Positions 16,966-27,034 are shown, counted from the first letter of the stretch. The stretch is 64,000 nt of DNA from an uncultured Eubacterium sp. (GCA_934316845.1 CAKRDZ010000003.1:45777-109776); one strand, 5' to 3'. The notes: generated by a model not told the origin, from the sequence alone. Program-made: numbers and translations.

Positions 16966-18048
16966 ATGTTATTTGTAAAAGTGGATGATTTAAAACCGGG
17001 AATGCGTCTTGGAAAACCGATTTATAATAAAAATGGTGTTTTGCTGTATGACCGGGATACCAAACTTACAGTGCAGGCGATTTATGGTATTCGTAATTTT
17101 GGATTGATGGGGCTTTATATATTAGAACCGGCAGAACCGCTTCCGCCAATGACGGAAGATGATGTCAATTTTGAGCGGTTTCAGACAATGGCAGTATTCA
17201 GCATCAAAGAAGATCTGCAGCTGATCATTGCCGATAAAAAGGATAAAGGACTGGACTGGCTCTGCAGTCTGATCATTAAAAATTATGCAAACCTTCCGAA
17301 AAAGATCAACTTTATACAGAATCTACGAAGCAATGATGATTTTACATACAAGCACAGTATCAACGTGGCAATTCTTTCCGCTGTGATCGCCGGAAAGATG
17401 AATATGACACCGACCCGCATCAATGCCTTGGTAAAAGCGGCACTTTTACATGATTGCGGAGCGGTTGGCATGGTGCCCGCAACCGCAGCGGAGGAAGATC
17501 TTCAGCTTCGTGCGGCTGCCAGAACACGTACCATTGACATTTTGCGTAATTCCAGAGAAGTGGATGAAGATGTCCTGCGGACGATCATTCATATGCAGGA
17601 ATTATATGTAAATAATGGCGATGGCGTTTCCGAAGCAGTTAAAAATAATGTCGAGGCGGCAATCTTATTTGTTGCCGATGCGTATGACCGCCGGACTGCG
17701 ATGAAGTCATTTGAAGAACCGACAAGTGAAGTAAAAGCACTGCGTGAATTGTTAGACGATCCTGCACGGTTTGATCCGGTCGTTGTACAGGCACTGATCT
17801 CTGGGATCAATGTATTGTATCCGGGTGTCTGTGTACAGCTTTCCGATCATGTACAGGGACTTGTTCTTCATGAAAATGAAAACGATATATTCAAACCATG
17901 GGTTCTTAGTTTTCGGGATAATAAGATTTACGATCTTTCGAATCCGCAGACGAGTGGAGATCTTGCACTCATTGATATCATGAAGACGATGGATAACCGC
18001 ATCAAACTGGATCCGGAACTGTTAAAACAGTATTCACAATCCGAATGA
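16966..18048 (+). CDS. HD-GYP-like domain protein (degenerate)
   Basis: The ATG at 16966 follows AGGAGG with nine bases of spacing; the frame runs upstream to a TTG without support. The product has 360 residues. After an N-terminal domain (VDDLKPGMRLGKPIYNKNG), typical of Clostridia HD-GYP proteins, the HD domain has the His of KHSINVAIL and LLHDCGAVG (about residue 161). The GYP signature HHE-x2-DGxGYP is not present; the equivalent region reads MQELYVNNGDGVSE, though ADAYDRRTA downstream resembles the usual ADxYDALT. HD-GYP enzymes hydrolyse cyclic di-GMP. With the motif altered, catalysis is doubtful, and it may be a binding or scaffold protein. It is monocistronic and diverges from the protease gene. 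Confidence 0.82.
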   Translation: MLFVKVDDLKPGMRLGKPIYNKNGVLLYDRDTKLTVQAIYGIRNFGLMGLYILEPAEPLPPMTEDDVNFERFQTMAVFSIKEDLQLIIADKKDKGLDWLCSLIIKNYANLPKKINFIQNLRSNDDFTYKHSINVAILSAVIAGKMNMTPTRINALVKAALLHDCGAVGMVPATAAEEDLQLRAAARTRTIDILRNSREVDEDVLRTIIHMQELYVNNGDGVSEAVKNNVEAAILFVADAYDRRTAMKSFEEPTSEVKALRELLDDPARFDPVVVQALISGINVLYPGVCVQLSDHVQGLVLHENENDIFKPWVLSFRDNKIYDLSNPQTSGDLALIDIMKTMDNRIKLDPELLKQYSQSE

Positions 18049-18081
18049 TATTTTCTTTTGGTTTTTTATTACAATTGTCCA

Positions 18082-18110
18082 TTGACAATTTCGGGGAAAC
18101 TCTTTATTAT
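18082..18110 (+). promoter_or_regulatory. Promoter of ileS
   Basis: TTGACA (18082-18087) and TATTAT (18105-18110) are separated by 17 bases. Transcription should begin near 18117, giving a leader of about 160 bases. Confidence 0.75.
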
Positions 18111-18177
18111 AGTTAATAGAAAATCAAAGATAAGTGAGAGACGATTAGTTTTCGATAGCGATGTGATGACAGCGATA

Positions 18178-18218
18178 CGGCTTTCGTCCTTTTTATGAGG
18201 ATGGAAGCTGTTTTCTTT
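18178..18218 (+). terminator. Terminator-like hairpin in the ileS leader (candidate attenuator)
   Basis: CGGCTTTCGTCC (18178-18189) pairs with GGATGGAAGCTG (18199-18210), with wobble pairs, followed by TTTTCTTT. It lies downstream of the ileS promoter and 60 bases before the start codon. No T-box consensus (AGGGTGG-x-ACCGCG) is visible in the leader. It may be an attenuator of another type, or the end of the upstream HD-GYP transcript. Confidence 0.6.
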
Positions 18219-18277
18219 AAAATTTTAAGAATAAAAAGCAGCGAAACGACGATATGGTTGCAGAAAAGAGGTTATTT

Positions 18278-21200
18278 ATGTACGAGAAAGTTTCAACAGG
18301 ATTAAACTTTGTTGACCGCGAAAAAGAAGTTGAGAAATTTTGGAAAGACCATGATATTTTTCAGAAGAGTATTGAGTTACGTGAGGGATGTCCGACGTAT
18401 ATGTTTTATGACGGACCACCAACAGCCAATGGAAAACCACATATTGGCCACGTGCTGACCCGTGTCATCAAAGATATGATTCCAAGATACCGTACAATGA
18501 AAGGATACCGCGTTCCCAGAAAAGCCGGATGGGACACGCATGGACTTCCGGTGGAACTGGAAGTGGAAAAACTTCTCGGTCTGGATGGAAAAGAGCAGAT
18601 TGAAGAATATGGAATAGAGCCTTTTATCAAAAAATGTAAAGAATCTGTATGGAAATACAAAGGAATGTGGGAAGATTTTTCCGATACCGTTGGTTTCTGG
18701 GCAGATATGGATCATCCTTATGTAACGTATGACGATGATTTTATTGAGTCCGAATGGTGGGCTTTGAAAGAGATCTGGAATAAAGATCTGTTATATAAAG
18801 GATTTAAGATCGTTCCTTACTGTCCACGCTGCGGTACTCCGCTTTCTGCGCAGGAAGTAGCACAGGGGTACAAGACAGTCAAAGAGCGTTCCGCGATCGT
18901 ACGCTTTAAAGTGACGGGAGAGGACGCGTATTTCCTTGCGTGGACGACGACACCTTGGACACTTCCAAGCAACGTAGCACTTTGTGTAAACCCAAATGAC
19001 ACCTACTGCAAAGTAAAAGCGGCAGACGGTTATGTGTATTATATGGCCCAGGAACTGCTGGACAGTGTACTTGGTTCCCTTGCCAAAGAAGAAGGCGAAA
19101 AAGCCTATGAAGTATTGGATTCTTTCCCTGGAACCGCACTGGAGCATAAAGAATACGAGCCATTGTTTGCCTGTGCCAAAGAATGTGCAGACAAGCAGAA
19201 CAAAAAAGGATTTTTTGTAACCTGTGATACGTATGTTACGATGACAGATGGTACCGGTATCGTTCATATCGCACCGGCATTTGGTGAAGACGATGCTAAC
19301 GTAGGACGCAATTACGACCTGCCATTTGTACAGTTTGTAAATGAAAAAGGAGAATTGACCGAAGAAACTCCATTTGCCGGAATCTTTGTCAAAAAGGCAG
19401 ATCCGGAAGTGTTAAAAGATCTGGATGCACGCGGACAGTTGTTTGCGGCTCCGAAATTTGAGCATGAATATCCACACTGCTGGCGATGCGATACCCCACT
19501 TATCTATTATGCAAGAGAGTCCTGGTATATCCGTGAGACAGCAGTAAAAGATGACCTGATCCGCAATAACAATACGGTAAACTGGATTCCGGAATCCATC
19601 GGAAAAGGCCGTTTTGGAAACTGGTTAGAAAATATTCAGGACTGGGCGATCTCCCGTAACCGTTATTGGGGAACACCGCTCAATATCTGGGAATGCGAAG
19701 GCTGTGGACACCAGGAATGTATCGGAAGCCGAAAAGAACTGGCAGAACGTTCCGGAGATGCGTCCGCAGAAGAACTGGAACTTCACCGTCCGTATATTGA
19801 TGGTGTGACATTTACCTGTCCGGACTGTGGTAAACAGATGAAACGTGTGCCGGAAGTGATTGACTGCTGGTTTGATTCCGGAGCAATGCCTTTTGCACAG
19901 TACCACTATCCATTTGAAAACAAAGAATTGTTTGAATCCCAGTTCCCGGCACAGTTTATTTCCGAGGCAGTAGATCAGACGCGTGGATGGTTCCATTCTC
20001 TGATGGCAGAATCCACCCTGCTTTTCAACAAAGCACCATATGAAAACGTCATCGTACTGGGACATGTTCAGGATGAAAACGGACAGAAGATGAGTAAGAG
20101 TAAAGGAAATGCCGTAGATCCGTTTGAAGCACTGGATCAGTATGGAGCCGATGCAATCCGCTGGTATTTTTATGTAAACAGTGCGCCATGGCTGCCAAAC
20201 CGTTTCCATGGAAAAGCGGTTGTCGAAGGCCAGCGTAAGTTTATGAGTACATTGTGGAATACGTATGCATTCTTTGTACTGTATGCGAATATTGATGAGT
20301 TTGATGCCACAAAGTATTCTCTTGAATATGATAAATTAAGTGTTATGGATAAATGGCTGCTCAGTAAGCTGAATTCGGTAGTAAAAGAAGTGGATACCAA
20401 TCTTGAAAATTACCGCATTCCGGAGACAGCACGTGCACTTCAGGAATTTGTAGACGATATGAGTAACTGGTATGTACGCCGCTGCCGTGACCGTTTCTGG
20501 GCAAAAGGAATGGAACAGGATAAGATCAATGCGTATATGACATTGTATACAGCGCTGGTAACGATCAGTAAAGCCGCTGCACCGATGGTTCCGTTTATGA
20601 CCGAGAGCATTTACCGGAATCTGGTATGCAGTCTCGATAAGTCGGCGCCGGAAAGTATTCATTTGTGTGACTTCCCGGAAGTTAAAGAAGAGTGGATCGA
20701 CAAAGATCTGGAAGCGAAGATGGATGTGCTTCTTCAGATCGTAGTGCTTGGCCGTGCCTGCCGAAACGAAGCAAATATCAAAAACCGTCAGCCGATTGGT
20801 ACGTTGTATGTAAAAGATGAAAAGAACGAAGCATTGTCCGAGTTCTATCAGGAGATCATCGCCGATGAGTTAAATGTAAAGAAAGTCATCTTCACACAGG
20901 ATGTAAGTGACTTTACCGCCTTTACGATCAAGCCACAGCTTCGTACGCTGGGACGCCGCTTTGGAAGCCGCCTCAATGCCTTGAAAGAAGTTCTTGTGAA
21001 CCTCGATGGCAATGCAGTAGTTGCAGAACTTGGCGAAAAGGGCGAGATCACGATTCAGGTAGAAGGCGTTGATGAAGTTCTTTCTTCCGAAGATCTGTTG
21101 ATCGAATCTGCACAGAAGGAAGGATATGTTTCCCAGGCAGACCGCGGAATCACAGTAGTGATTGATACGAATCTTACCGCGGAACTGATCGAGGAAGGTT

Positions 21201-21448
21201 TTGTGCGTGAAATCATAAGCAAGATCCAGACAATGCGTAAAGATGCTGGATTCGAAGTTATGGATCACATAGAGGTTTATGAAGTTGGTAACGATAAGAT
21301 TACTGACATCATTGTGAAGAACGCCGACCAGATCAAAGAGGAGGTTCTCGCACAGAAGATCATCATTGGCTCCATGCAGGGACATACTGCTGAATGGAAA
21401 ATCAATGGTGAAGACGTAACATTTGGTGTTGCAAAAGTTTCTTTCTAA
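18278..21448 (+). CDS. ileS: Isoleucyl-tRNA synthetase
   Basis: It charges tRNA-Ile with isoleucine in the cytoplasm. The ATG at 18278 has AGAGG seven bases upstream; the in-frame ATG at 18254 has none, so the product is 1056 residues. The class I signatures are GKPHIGH (about residues 52-58) and KMSKS (about 604). The editing domain carries WTTTPWTLPSNVAL, and two zinc-type Cys pairs are visible (CPRCG, and CEGCG with CPDCG). The length and C-terminal part correspond to the long, eukaryote-like IleRS type common in Clostridia rather than the 930-residue E. coli type; this type is generally less sensitive to mupirocin. It is preceded by a promoter and leader hairpin. Confidence 0.95.
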   Translation: MYEKVSTGLNFVDREKEVEKFWKDHDIFQKSIELREGCPTYMFYDGPPTANGKPHIGHVLTRVIKDMIPRYRTMKGYRVPRKAGWDTHGLPVELEVEKLLGLDGKEQIEEYGIEPFIKKCKESVWKYKGMWEDFSDTVGFWADMDHPYVTYDDDFIESEWWALKEIWNKDLLYKGFKIVPYCPRCGTPLSAQEVAQGYKTVKERSAIVRFKVTGEDAYFLAWTTTPWTLPSNVALCVNPNDTYCKVKAADGYVYYMAQELLDSVLGSLAKEEGEKAYEVLDSFPGTALEHKEYEPLFACAKECADKQNKKGFFVTCDTYVTMTDGTGIVHIAPAFGEDDANVGRNYDLPFVQFVNEKGELTEETPFAGIFVKKADPEVLKDLDARGQLFAAPKFEHEYPHCWRCDTPLIYYARESWYIRETAVKDDLIRNNNTVNWIPESIGKGRFGNWLENIQDWAISRNRYWGTPLNIWECEGCGHQECIGSRKELAERSGDASAEELELHRPYIDGVTFTCPDCGKQMKRVPEVIDCWFDSGAMPFAQYHYPFENKELFESQFPAQFISEAVDQTRGWFHSLMAESTLLFNKAPYENVIVLGHVQDENGQKMSKSKGNAVDPFEALDQYGADAIRWYFYVNSAPWLPNRFHGKAVVEGQRKFMSTLWNTYAFFVLYANIDEFDATKYSLEYDKLSVMDKWLLSKLNSVVKEVDTNLENYRIPETARALQEFVDDMSNWYVRRCRDRFWAKGMEQDKINAYMTLYTALVTISKAAAPMVPFMTESIYRNLVCSLDKSAPESIHLCDFPEVKEEWIDKDLEAKMDVLLQIVVLGRACRNEANIKNRQPIGTLYVKDEKNEALSEFYQEIIADELNVKKVIFTQDVSDFTAFTIKPQLRTLGRRFGSRLNALKEVLVNLDGNAVVAELGEKGEITIQVEGVDEVLSSEDLLIESAQKEGYVSQADRGITVVIDTNLTAELIEEGFVREIISKIQTMRKDAGFEVMDHIEVYEVGNDKITDIIVKNADQIKEEVLAQKIIIGSMQGHTAEWKINGEDVTFGVAKVSF

Positions 21449-21518
21449 AAAATATCCAATATTTTACAGAGAAGAAACAGTGACTGCAGAGTAACAGTAT
21501 GAATATGGAGGATGAAAG

Positions 21519-23984
21519 ATGGAAGAAAGAGTAAAGTATCTGACAAAGGCTGAGAAAAAGGCTCATTTAAAAAACGACATCGAAAATTACATGAAACTGT
21601 TGTTCCGTAAACCGGTAGAACAGGCAACAAACCAGCAGTTGTTTCAGGCCGTGTCTTATGCGGTCAAAGACATTGTTGTAGATGACTGGTTTGATACACA
21701 CAAGGAATACGAAGAAAAGGACGTAAAGACTGTTTACTACCTTTCCATGGAATTTTTGATGGGGCGTGCCCTTGGTAATATGATCATCAATCTGAAACAG
21801 GATGAAGTGGTACGTGAGGTGCTTGATGAACTCGGTGTGAATCTCGATGTGATTGAAGATGAAGAACCGGATGCAGCACTCGGAAATGGTGGTCTTGGTC
21901 GTCTGGCAGCATGCTTTTTGGATTCCCTGTCAACGCTGGGATATCCGGCGTATGGATGTGGAATCCGCTACAAATACGGTATGTTTAAACAGAAGATTGA
22001 AAACGGTTTCCAGGTAGAAGCACCGGATGACTGGCTGAAAGACGGAAATCCATTTGAGATGAAACGTCCGGAGTATGCCGTAGAAGTAAAATTCGGTGGA
22101 TACGTGGCCGTTCGCAAAGCAGAAAACGGAAGAGACCAGTATGTACAGGAAAATTACCAGTCTGTAAAGGCCGTTCCATACGATATTCCGGTAGTTGGAT
22201 ATGGCAACCGCATCGTAAATACACTTTGTATCTGGGATGCAGAAGCGATCAATACCTTTAATCTGGATTCCTTTGATAAAGGAGATTATCAGAAGGCAGT
22301 AGAGCAGCAGAACCTTGCCCGTACGATCTGTGAAGTGCTTTATCCAAACGATAATCATATCGCAGGAAAAGAACTTCGTCTGAAACAGCAGTACTTCTTC
22401 GTATCTGCCAGTGTTCAGCGTGCGGTAGCAAAATATATGACAAATCATGACGATATTCATGGTCTTCCGGAGAAAGTATGCTTCCAGTTAAATGATACTC
22501 ATCCGACCGTAACCGTGCCGGAACTTATGCGTATCCTTTTGGATGAATATTTCCTTGAATGGGATGAAGCATGGGAGATCACAACAAAATGCTGTGCTTA
22601 TACAAACCATACGATCATGTCAGAAGCATTGGAGAAATGGCCGATCGACCTGTTCTCCCGTCTGCTTCCTAGAATTTACCAGATCACAGAAGAGATCAAT
22701 CGCCGTTTCCAGAACGAGATTGCAGAAAAATATCCTGGTAATTTTGATAAAGTTAAGAAAATGGCAATCATTTATGATGGTCAGGTGAAGATGGCACATC
22801 TTGCCATCGCAGCAGGATTCTCTGTCAATGGTGTGGCACGACTGCATACCGAGATTCTGAAAAAACAGGAATTAAAAGACTTTTATGAGATGATGCCGGA
22901 GAAATTTAACAATAAAACAAACGGTATCACACAGAGAAGATTTCTTCTTCATGCCAATCCGCTTCTGGCAAATTATGTGTCAAGTAGAATTGGAAAAGGC
23001 TGGATCACGAATTTGGCAGAAATTAGTAAACTTGCGCCTTATGCAGAGGACGAGCGTGCGTTGAAGGATTTTATGGACATTAAGTATCAGAATAAAGTTC
23101 GTCTGGCTGATTATATCAAGAAGCACAATGGCATTGATGTGGATCCGGACTCTATCTTTGATGTACAGGTAAAACGTCTTCATGAGTACAAACGCCAGCT
23201 GTTGAACATCCTGCATGTAATGTATCTGTATAATCAGTTAAAAGAGCATCCGGAGATGGATATGGTAAAACATACCTTTATTTTTGGAGCAAAGGCTTCT
23301 GCCGGATACCGTCGTGCAAAAGCAATTATTAAATTGATTAACAGTGTGGCAGATGTAATAAATAACGATGCCGGCATCGGTGGAAAGATTAAAGTGGTAT
23401 TTATCGAAAACTACCGCGTAAGCAATGCAGAGATCATTTTTGCCGCAGCGGATGTGTCCGAACAGATCTCTACGGCTAGTAAAGAAGCATCCGGAACCGG
23501 AAACATGAAATTCATGCTCAATGGTGCGCCGACACTTGGTACAATGGATGGTGCCAATGTCGAGATCGTAGAAGAAGTAGGAGAAGAAAATGCGTTTATC
23601 TTCGGACTTTCTTCTCAGGAAGTTATTGACTTCGAGCACAACAACCAGTATGATCCACGCGAGATCTACAACAGTGATGCCGATATCCGTAAAGTGGTAG
23701 ATCAGTTGATCGATGGCACCTATGGAGAACCGGAATTATTCCGCGAACTGTATTCTTCCCTGTTGAATTCCAACGGTTATGAGCGTGCAGACCAGTACTT
23801 TATCCTGAAAGACTTCCGTTCTTATGCAGAGGCACAGAAGAAAGTCGATGCTGCTTACCGTGACCGCGAGGCATGGGCGAAGAAGGCACTTTTGAATGTG
23901 GCAAAAAGTGGAAAATTCTCATCCGATCGTACGATCGAAGAATATGCAAAAGAAATCTGGAAACTGGAGAAAGTTTCCCTGTAA
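21519..23984 (+). CDS. glgP: Glycogen/starch/alpha-glucan phosphorylase
   Basis: The 821-residue product has the standard length for bacterial glycogen phosphorylase. It releases glucose-1-phosphate from alpha-1,4-glucans in the cytoplasm. Diagnostic parts are ALGNGGLGRLAACFLDS (about residues 125-142), KVCFQLNDTHP, RRFLLHANP and the pyridoxal-phosphate site EASGTGNMKFMLNGAPT (about 656-672). GGAGG precedes the ATG. It lies 70 bases after ileS with no clear terminator between, so some read-through is possible, though the functions are unrelated. No other glycogen genes are adjacent. Confidence 0.95.
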   Translation: MEERVKYLTKAEKKAHLKNDIENYMKLLFRKPVEQATNQQLFQAVSYAVKDIVVDDWFDTHKEYEEKDVKTVYYLSMEFLMGRALGNMIINLKQDEVVREVLDELGVNLDVIEDEEPDAALGNGGLGRLAACFLDSLSTLGYPAYGCGIRYKYGMFKQKIENGFQVEAPDDWLKDGNPFEMKRPEYAVEVKFGGYVAVRKAENGRDQYVQENYQSVKAVPYDIPVVGYGNRIVNTLCIWDAEAINTFNLDSFDKGDYQKAVEQQNLARTICEVLYPNDNHIAGKELRLKQQYFFVSASVQRAVAKYMTNHDDIHGLPEKVCFQLNDTHPTVTVPELMRILLDEYFLEWDEAWEITTKCCAYTNHTIMSEALEKWPIDLFSRLLPRIYQITEEINRRFQNEIAEKYPGNFDKVKKMAIIYDGQVKMAHLAIAAGFSVNGVARLHTEILKKQELKDFYEMMPEKFNNKTNGITQRRFLLHANPLLANYVSSRIGKGWITNLAEISKLAPYAEDERALKDFMDIKYQNKVRLADYIKKHNGIDVDPDSIFDVQVKRLHEYKRQLLNILHVMYLYNQLKEHPEMDMVKHTFIFGAKASAGYRRAKAIIKLINSVADVINNDAGIGGKIKVVFIENYRVSNAEIIFAAADVSEQISTASKEASGTGNMKFMLNGAPTLGTMDGANVEIVEEVGEENAFIFGLSSQEVIDFEHNNQYDPREIYNSDADIRKVVDQLIDGTYGEPELFRELYSSLLNSNGYERADQYFILKDFRSYAEAQKKVDAAYRDREAWAKKALLNVAKSGKFSSDRTIEEYAKEIWKLEKVSL

Positions 23985-24007
23985 TAGAAAAGCAACATTA
24001 GTTAAGA

Positions 24008-24054
24008 GAGCCGGTATGTCCTTTTCATGGAGGCTGCCGGCTTTCTTTTCTTTT
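24008..24054 (+). terminator. Terminator after glgP
   Basis: AGAGCCGG pairs with CCGGCTTT around a loop that has a further short helix (GTCC/GGAG region), followed by a T-rich tract. Confidence 0.75.
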
Positions 24055-24097
24055 GGCAGAGGGGTACTTAAAAGATAGTTAAGATTCGTTCTCTCTC

Positions 24098-24126
24098 TTG
24101 ACACTTTGCCGGTATGAGAATATAAT
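24098..24126 (+). promoter_or_regulatory. Consensus promoter of trkA-trkH
   Basis: TTGACA (24098-24103) and TATAAT (24121-24126) are separated by exactly 17 bases, a perfect consensus. The leader of about 75 bases contains a small hairpin (ACGG/CCGT). No ydaO-type c-di-AMP riboswitch is recognisable. Confidence 0.85.
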
Positions 24127-24206
24127 TTGATTATGTGGTTGGGGGCTGGATCGTTACGGTGATACGCCGTGGTTCAGTATGCAATGAGAAGAAATGAGGA
24201 CTAGAA

Positions 24207-25580
24207 ATGAAGATAATTATTGTGGGGTGTGGTCAGGTTGGACGAACCCTGGCAGACGAATTGAACCGGGAAGATAACGAGGTTACGATTATTGACCGGC
24301 GTTATGCAATTGTGGAAGAAATTTCCAATAAATACGATGTTATGGGTGTCGTTGGAAATGGTGCCAGTTACCAGGTGCAGAAAGAAGCAGGCATAGAAGA
24401 TGCGGATTTGTTAATTGCGGTTACAGATTCGGATGAATTAAACTATCTCTGTTGTCTGATCGCAAAACATGCAGGAAACTGTCAGACGATCGCCCGCGTG
24501 TGCAATCCGGAATACAGTCAGGAAGTAGGAATGGTAAAAGAGGCACTGGGGCTTGCTATGACGATCAATCCGGAATATGCGACTGCGGCGGAAATTGCGC
24601 GTGTACTGCGTTTCCCTTCCGCGATCAAGATTAACACATTTGCCAAGGGCAGAGTGGAAATGCTGAAATTTAAAATACCGGAAAATTCCAGTCTGGAAGG
24701 AATGACGATGCTGGAAATCGGTCCTAAGTTAAAGGTGGATGTCATGATCTGTGCCGTAGAGCGTGACGGAGAGATTTATATTCCAAAAGGAGATTTTGCT
24801 CTTCAGAAAAAAGACGTTGTCTCGATGATAACGGATCCGAAGACGGCCAGCAATTTTTTTAGAAAGATCGGAATTGAGACGCATCAGGTAAAAGATGCGA
24901 TGATCATAGGCGGAGATACGACGGCCTTTTATCTGGCAAAAATGCTCCTGCAGATGGGAATTGATATCAAATTGATCGAGCAGAAAAAGGAACGTTGTGA
25001 AGAATTGGCTGAACAGCTGCCCAAAGCTCAGATCATACAGGGAAAGGGCACGGATCAGAGACTTTTGATCGAAGAAGGGGTCGAAAGTGCAGAAGCGTTT
25101 GTGACATTGACAAATTATGACGAAGAAAATGTGATGCTGTCTCTTTTTGCAAGAACAAAAACTAAAGGGAAGATCGCGACGAAGATCAATCGTATGGAGT
25201 TTGACCAGGTCATCCGTGAATTAGATCTGGATACGACCGTATATCCGAAGAAGATCACAGCGCAGAATATCCTGCGGTTTGTACGTGCGATGAAAAATTC
25301 AATCGGCTGCAATGTGGAGACAATGTACCGCATTTTAGATGAAAAGGCAGAAGCCCTGGAATTTGTCGTAAAAAACAATTCCAGTCTGTTGGGAATTCCT
25401 TTGGAGGAACTCCAGATTGATGACAATACATTGGTTGCCTGCATTATCCGTAACCGGAAAATGATCCTTCCCCGTGGTAAAGATGTGATGCAGGTTGGCG
25501 ATTCGGTCGTGGTAGTTACGGCAATGCTCGGAATCCAAGACATCGGTGATGTGATCCACATCAGGGAGAAGGAGGATTAA
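24207..25580 (+). CDS. trkA: Trk potassium uptake regulatory subunit TrkA
   Basis: This cytoplasmic NAD(H)-binding gating subunit of the Trk K+ channel has 457 residues in two RCK_N/RCK_C repeats. The first Rossmann motif is GCGQVG at residues 7-12 followed by an acidic strand end (TIIDRR); the second half has the less canonical IIGGDTTAFYLAKMLL (about residues 232-247). Two RCK_C domains are visible, one in each half (e.g. LEGMTMLEIG and LLGIPLEELQ). It is followed two bases after its stop by trkH, so the two are translationally coupled. Members of this group may also bind c-di-AMP or nucleotides through RCK_C; nothing here decides that. Confidence 0.95.
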   Translation: MKIIIVGCGQVGRTLADELNREDNEVTIIDRRYAIVEEISNKYDVMGVVGNGASYQVQKEAGIEDADLLIAVTDSDELNYLCCLIAKHAGNCQTIARVCNPEYSQEVGMVKEALGLAMTINPEYATAAEIARVLRFPSAIKINTFAKGRVEMLKFKIPENSSLEGMTMLEIGPKLKVDVMICAVERDGEIYIPKGDFALQKKDVVSMITDPKTASNFFRKIGIETHQVKDAMIIGGDTTAFYLAKMLLQMGIDIKLIEQKKERCEELAEQLPKAQIIQGKGTDQRLLIEEGVESAEAFVTLTNYDEENVMLSLFARTKTKGKIATKINRMEFDQVIRELDLDTTVYPKKITAQNILRFVRAMKNSIGCNVETMYRILDEKAEALEFVVKNNSSLLGIPLEELQIDDNTLVACIIRNRKMILPRGKDVMQVGDSVVVVTAMLGIQDIGDVIHIREKED

Positions 25581-25581
25581 G

Positions 25582-27021
25582 GTGAAGAAGAGAATTGTAG
25601 TTTACATACTTGGCTGGCTTCTTGTATTTGAGGGATTCTTTCTGATGCTTCCGTGTTTTGTAGGATTGTTATACCAGGAAGTGGAGGCCGTGTGGTTTGC
25701 TGTCGTAGCGCTTGTCTGTCTCTGCCTCGGATTCATCATAACCAGATTGAAACCAAAAGACAAAACGATGTATGCCAGAGAAGGGTTTGTGATCACAGCA
25801 CTCAGCTGGGTGCTTCTCAGTTTATTTGGGGCACTTCCGTTTATACTATGTAATGTGGTTCCTTCATATATCGACGCGGTATTTGAAACCGCATCGGGTT
25901 TTACTACGACGGGAGCAACGATTTTTCAGGAAGTGGAGAGCCTTCCGCACTGTATTAATTTTTGGCGTACCTTTACCCACTGGATCGGTGGTATGGGTGT
26001 GCTGGTGTTTATGATGGCTGTTGTATCGTTAGCGGACGGAAGAAATATGTATCTGATGAAAGCGGAAAGTCCGGGACCTTCGGTAAGTAAACTGGTCCCC
26101 CATGTCAAATCAACGGCGAAGATCTTATATGGACTGTATATCGGTCTGTCGGTGCTGGAGTTTGTATTCCTTATCTTTGGCGATATGGATGTGTTTCAGG
26201 CAGTTACGACGACATTCGGAACCGCCGGAACCGGTGGATTTGGTATTATGAATGACAGTATGGGAAGTTTTTCTAATTATACTCAGATTGTAGTGACGAT
26301 TTTTATGATCGCATTTGGAATTAACTTTTCCTTTTACTATCTTCTCATCTTGAAAAAAGCATGGAAGGATGCCTTGAAATTGTCAGAAGTACGGGTGTAC
26401 ATCGGTATCATAATCATGGCATCTCTTGTGATCATGTTTAATATCCGGGGGCAGATGGGATCGTATCCGAATGCTGCAAAGCACGCTTTCTTTCAGGTGG
26501 CCTCGATCATTACAACGACAGGATATTCGACGGTGGACTTTAACCAGTGGCCGGAGTTTTCCAAGACGATCATGATCGGGTTGATGTTTATCGGAGCCTG
26601 TGCCGGAAGTACCGGCGGTGGAATGAAAATATCTCGTTTTATCATTTGGGCGAAGACCTTTTTTAAAGAATTAAAAGTTATGATCCATCCAAGAAATATA
26701 TACAAGATCAGTATGGATGGAAGAAAAGTAGAACATGAGACAGTGAGATCTGTCAACGTGTATCTGGTAGCCTATATCCTGCTTTTTTCCGCGTCACTTT
26801 TAATAGTGAGCGTGAACGGGTATAATTTTGAGACAAATTTTACCAGTGTCGCTACAACGATCAACAATGTCGGGCCGGGATTAAGCCTGGTGGGACCGGT
26901 ATCAAACTTCGCTTTCTTCTCACCATTGTCAAAAATAGTGATGATCGTGGATATGATAGCGGGACGTCTGGAATTGTTCCCATTGTTATTATTGTTCTCA
27001 GCAAGTACATGGAAGAAATAG
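25582..27021 (+). CDS. trkH: Trk potassium channel membrane subunit TrkH
   Basis: This 479-residue membrane protein forms the K+ pore with TrkA. The start is GTG 25582, six bases after GGAGG in the end of trkA. Four pore-loop motifs are visible: SGFTTTGATIF, GTAGTGGFG, TTTGYSTVDF and NNVGPGLS. Between the third helix-pore unit and the last, AGSTGGGMKISRFIIWAK carries the conserved intramembrane-loop lysine and arginine region. The length is within the usual TrkH range. It is followed 13 bases downstream by the aroK-like gene, so that gene is probably in the same operon. Confidence 0.95.
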   Translation: MKKRIVVYILGWLLVFEGFFLMLPCFVGLLYQEVEAVWFAVVALVCLCLGFIITRLKPKDKTMYAREGFVITALSWVLLSLFGALPFILCNVVPSYIDAVFETASGFTTTGATIFQEVESLPHCINFWRTFTHWIGGMGVLVFMMAVVSLADGRNMYLMKAESPGPSVSKLVPHVKSTAKILYGLYIGLSVLEFVFLIFGDMDVFQAVTTTFGTAGTGGFGIMNDSMGSFSNYTQIVVTIFMIAFGINFSFYYLLILKKAWKDALKLSEVRVYIGIIIMASLVIMFNIRGQMGSYPNAAKHAFFQVASIITTTGYSTVDFNQWPEFSKTIMIGLMFIGACAGSTGGGMKISRFIIWAKTFFKELKVMIHPRNIYKISMDGRKVEHETVRSVNVYLVAYILLFSASLLIVSVNGYNFETNFTSVATTINNVGPGLSLVGPVSNFAFFSPLSKIVMIVDMIAGRLELFPLLLLFSASTWKK

Positions 27022-27034
27022 TGAGGAAGATAAA

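Noticed and set aside
18117..18277. T-box riboswitch ahead of ileS
   Set aside because: The conserved T-box sequence and antiterminator are absent, so only a generic attenuator-like hairpin is claimed.
24127..24206. Possible c-di-AMP (ydaO) riboswitch ahead of trkA
   Set aside because: The leader is about 75 bases, too short, and the conserved aptamer segments are not visible.
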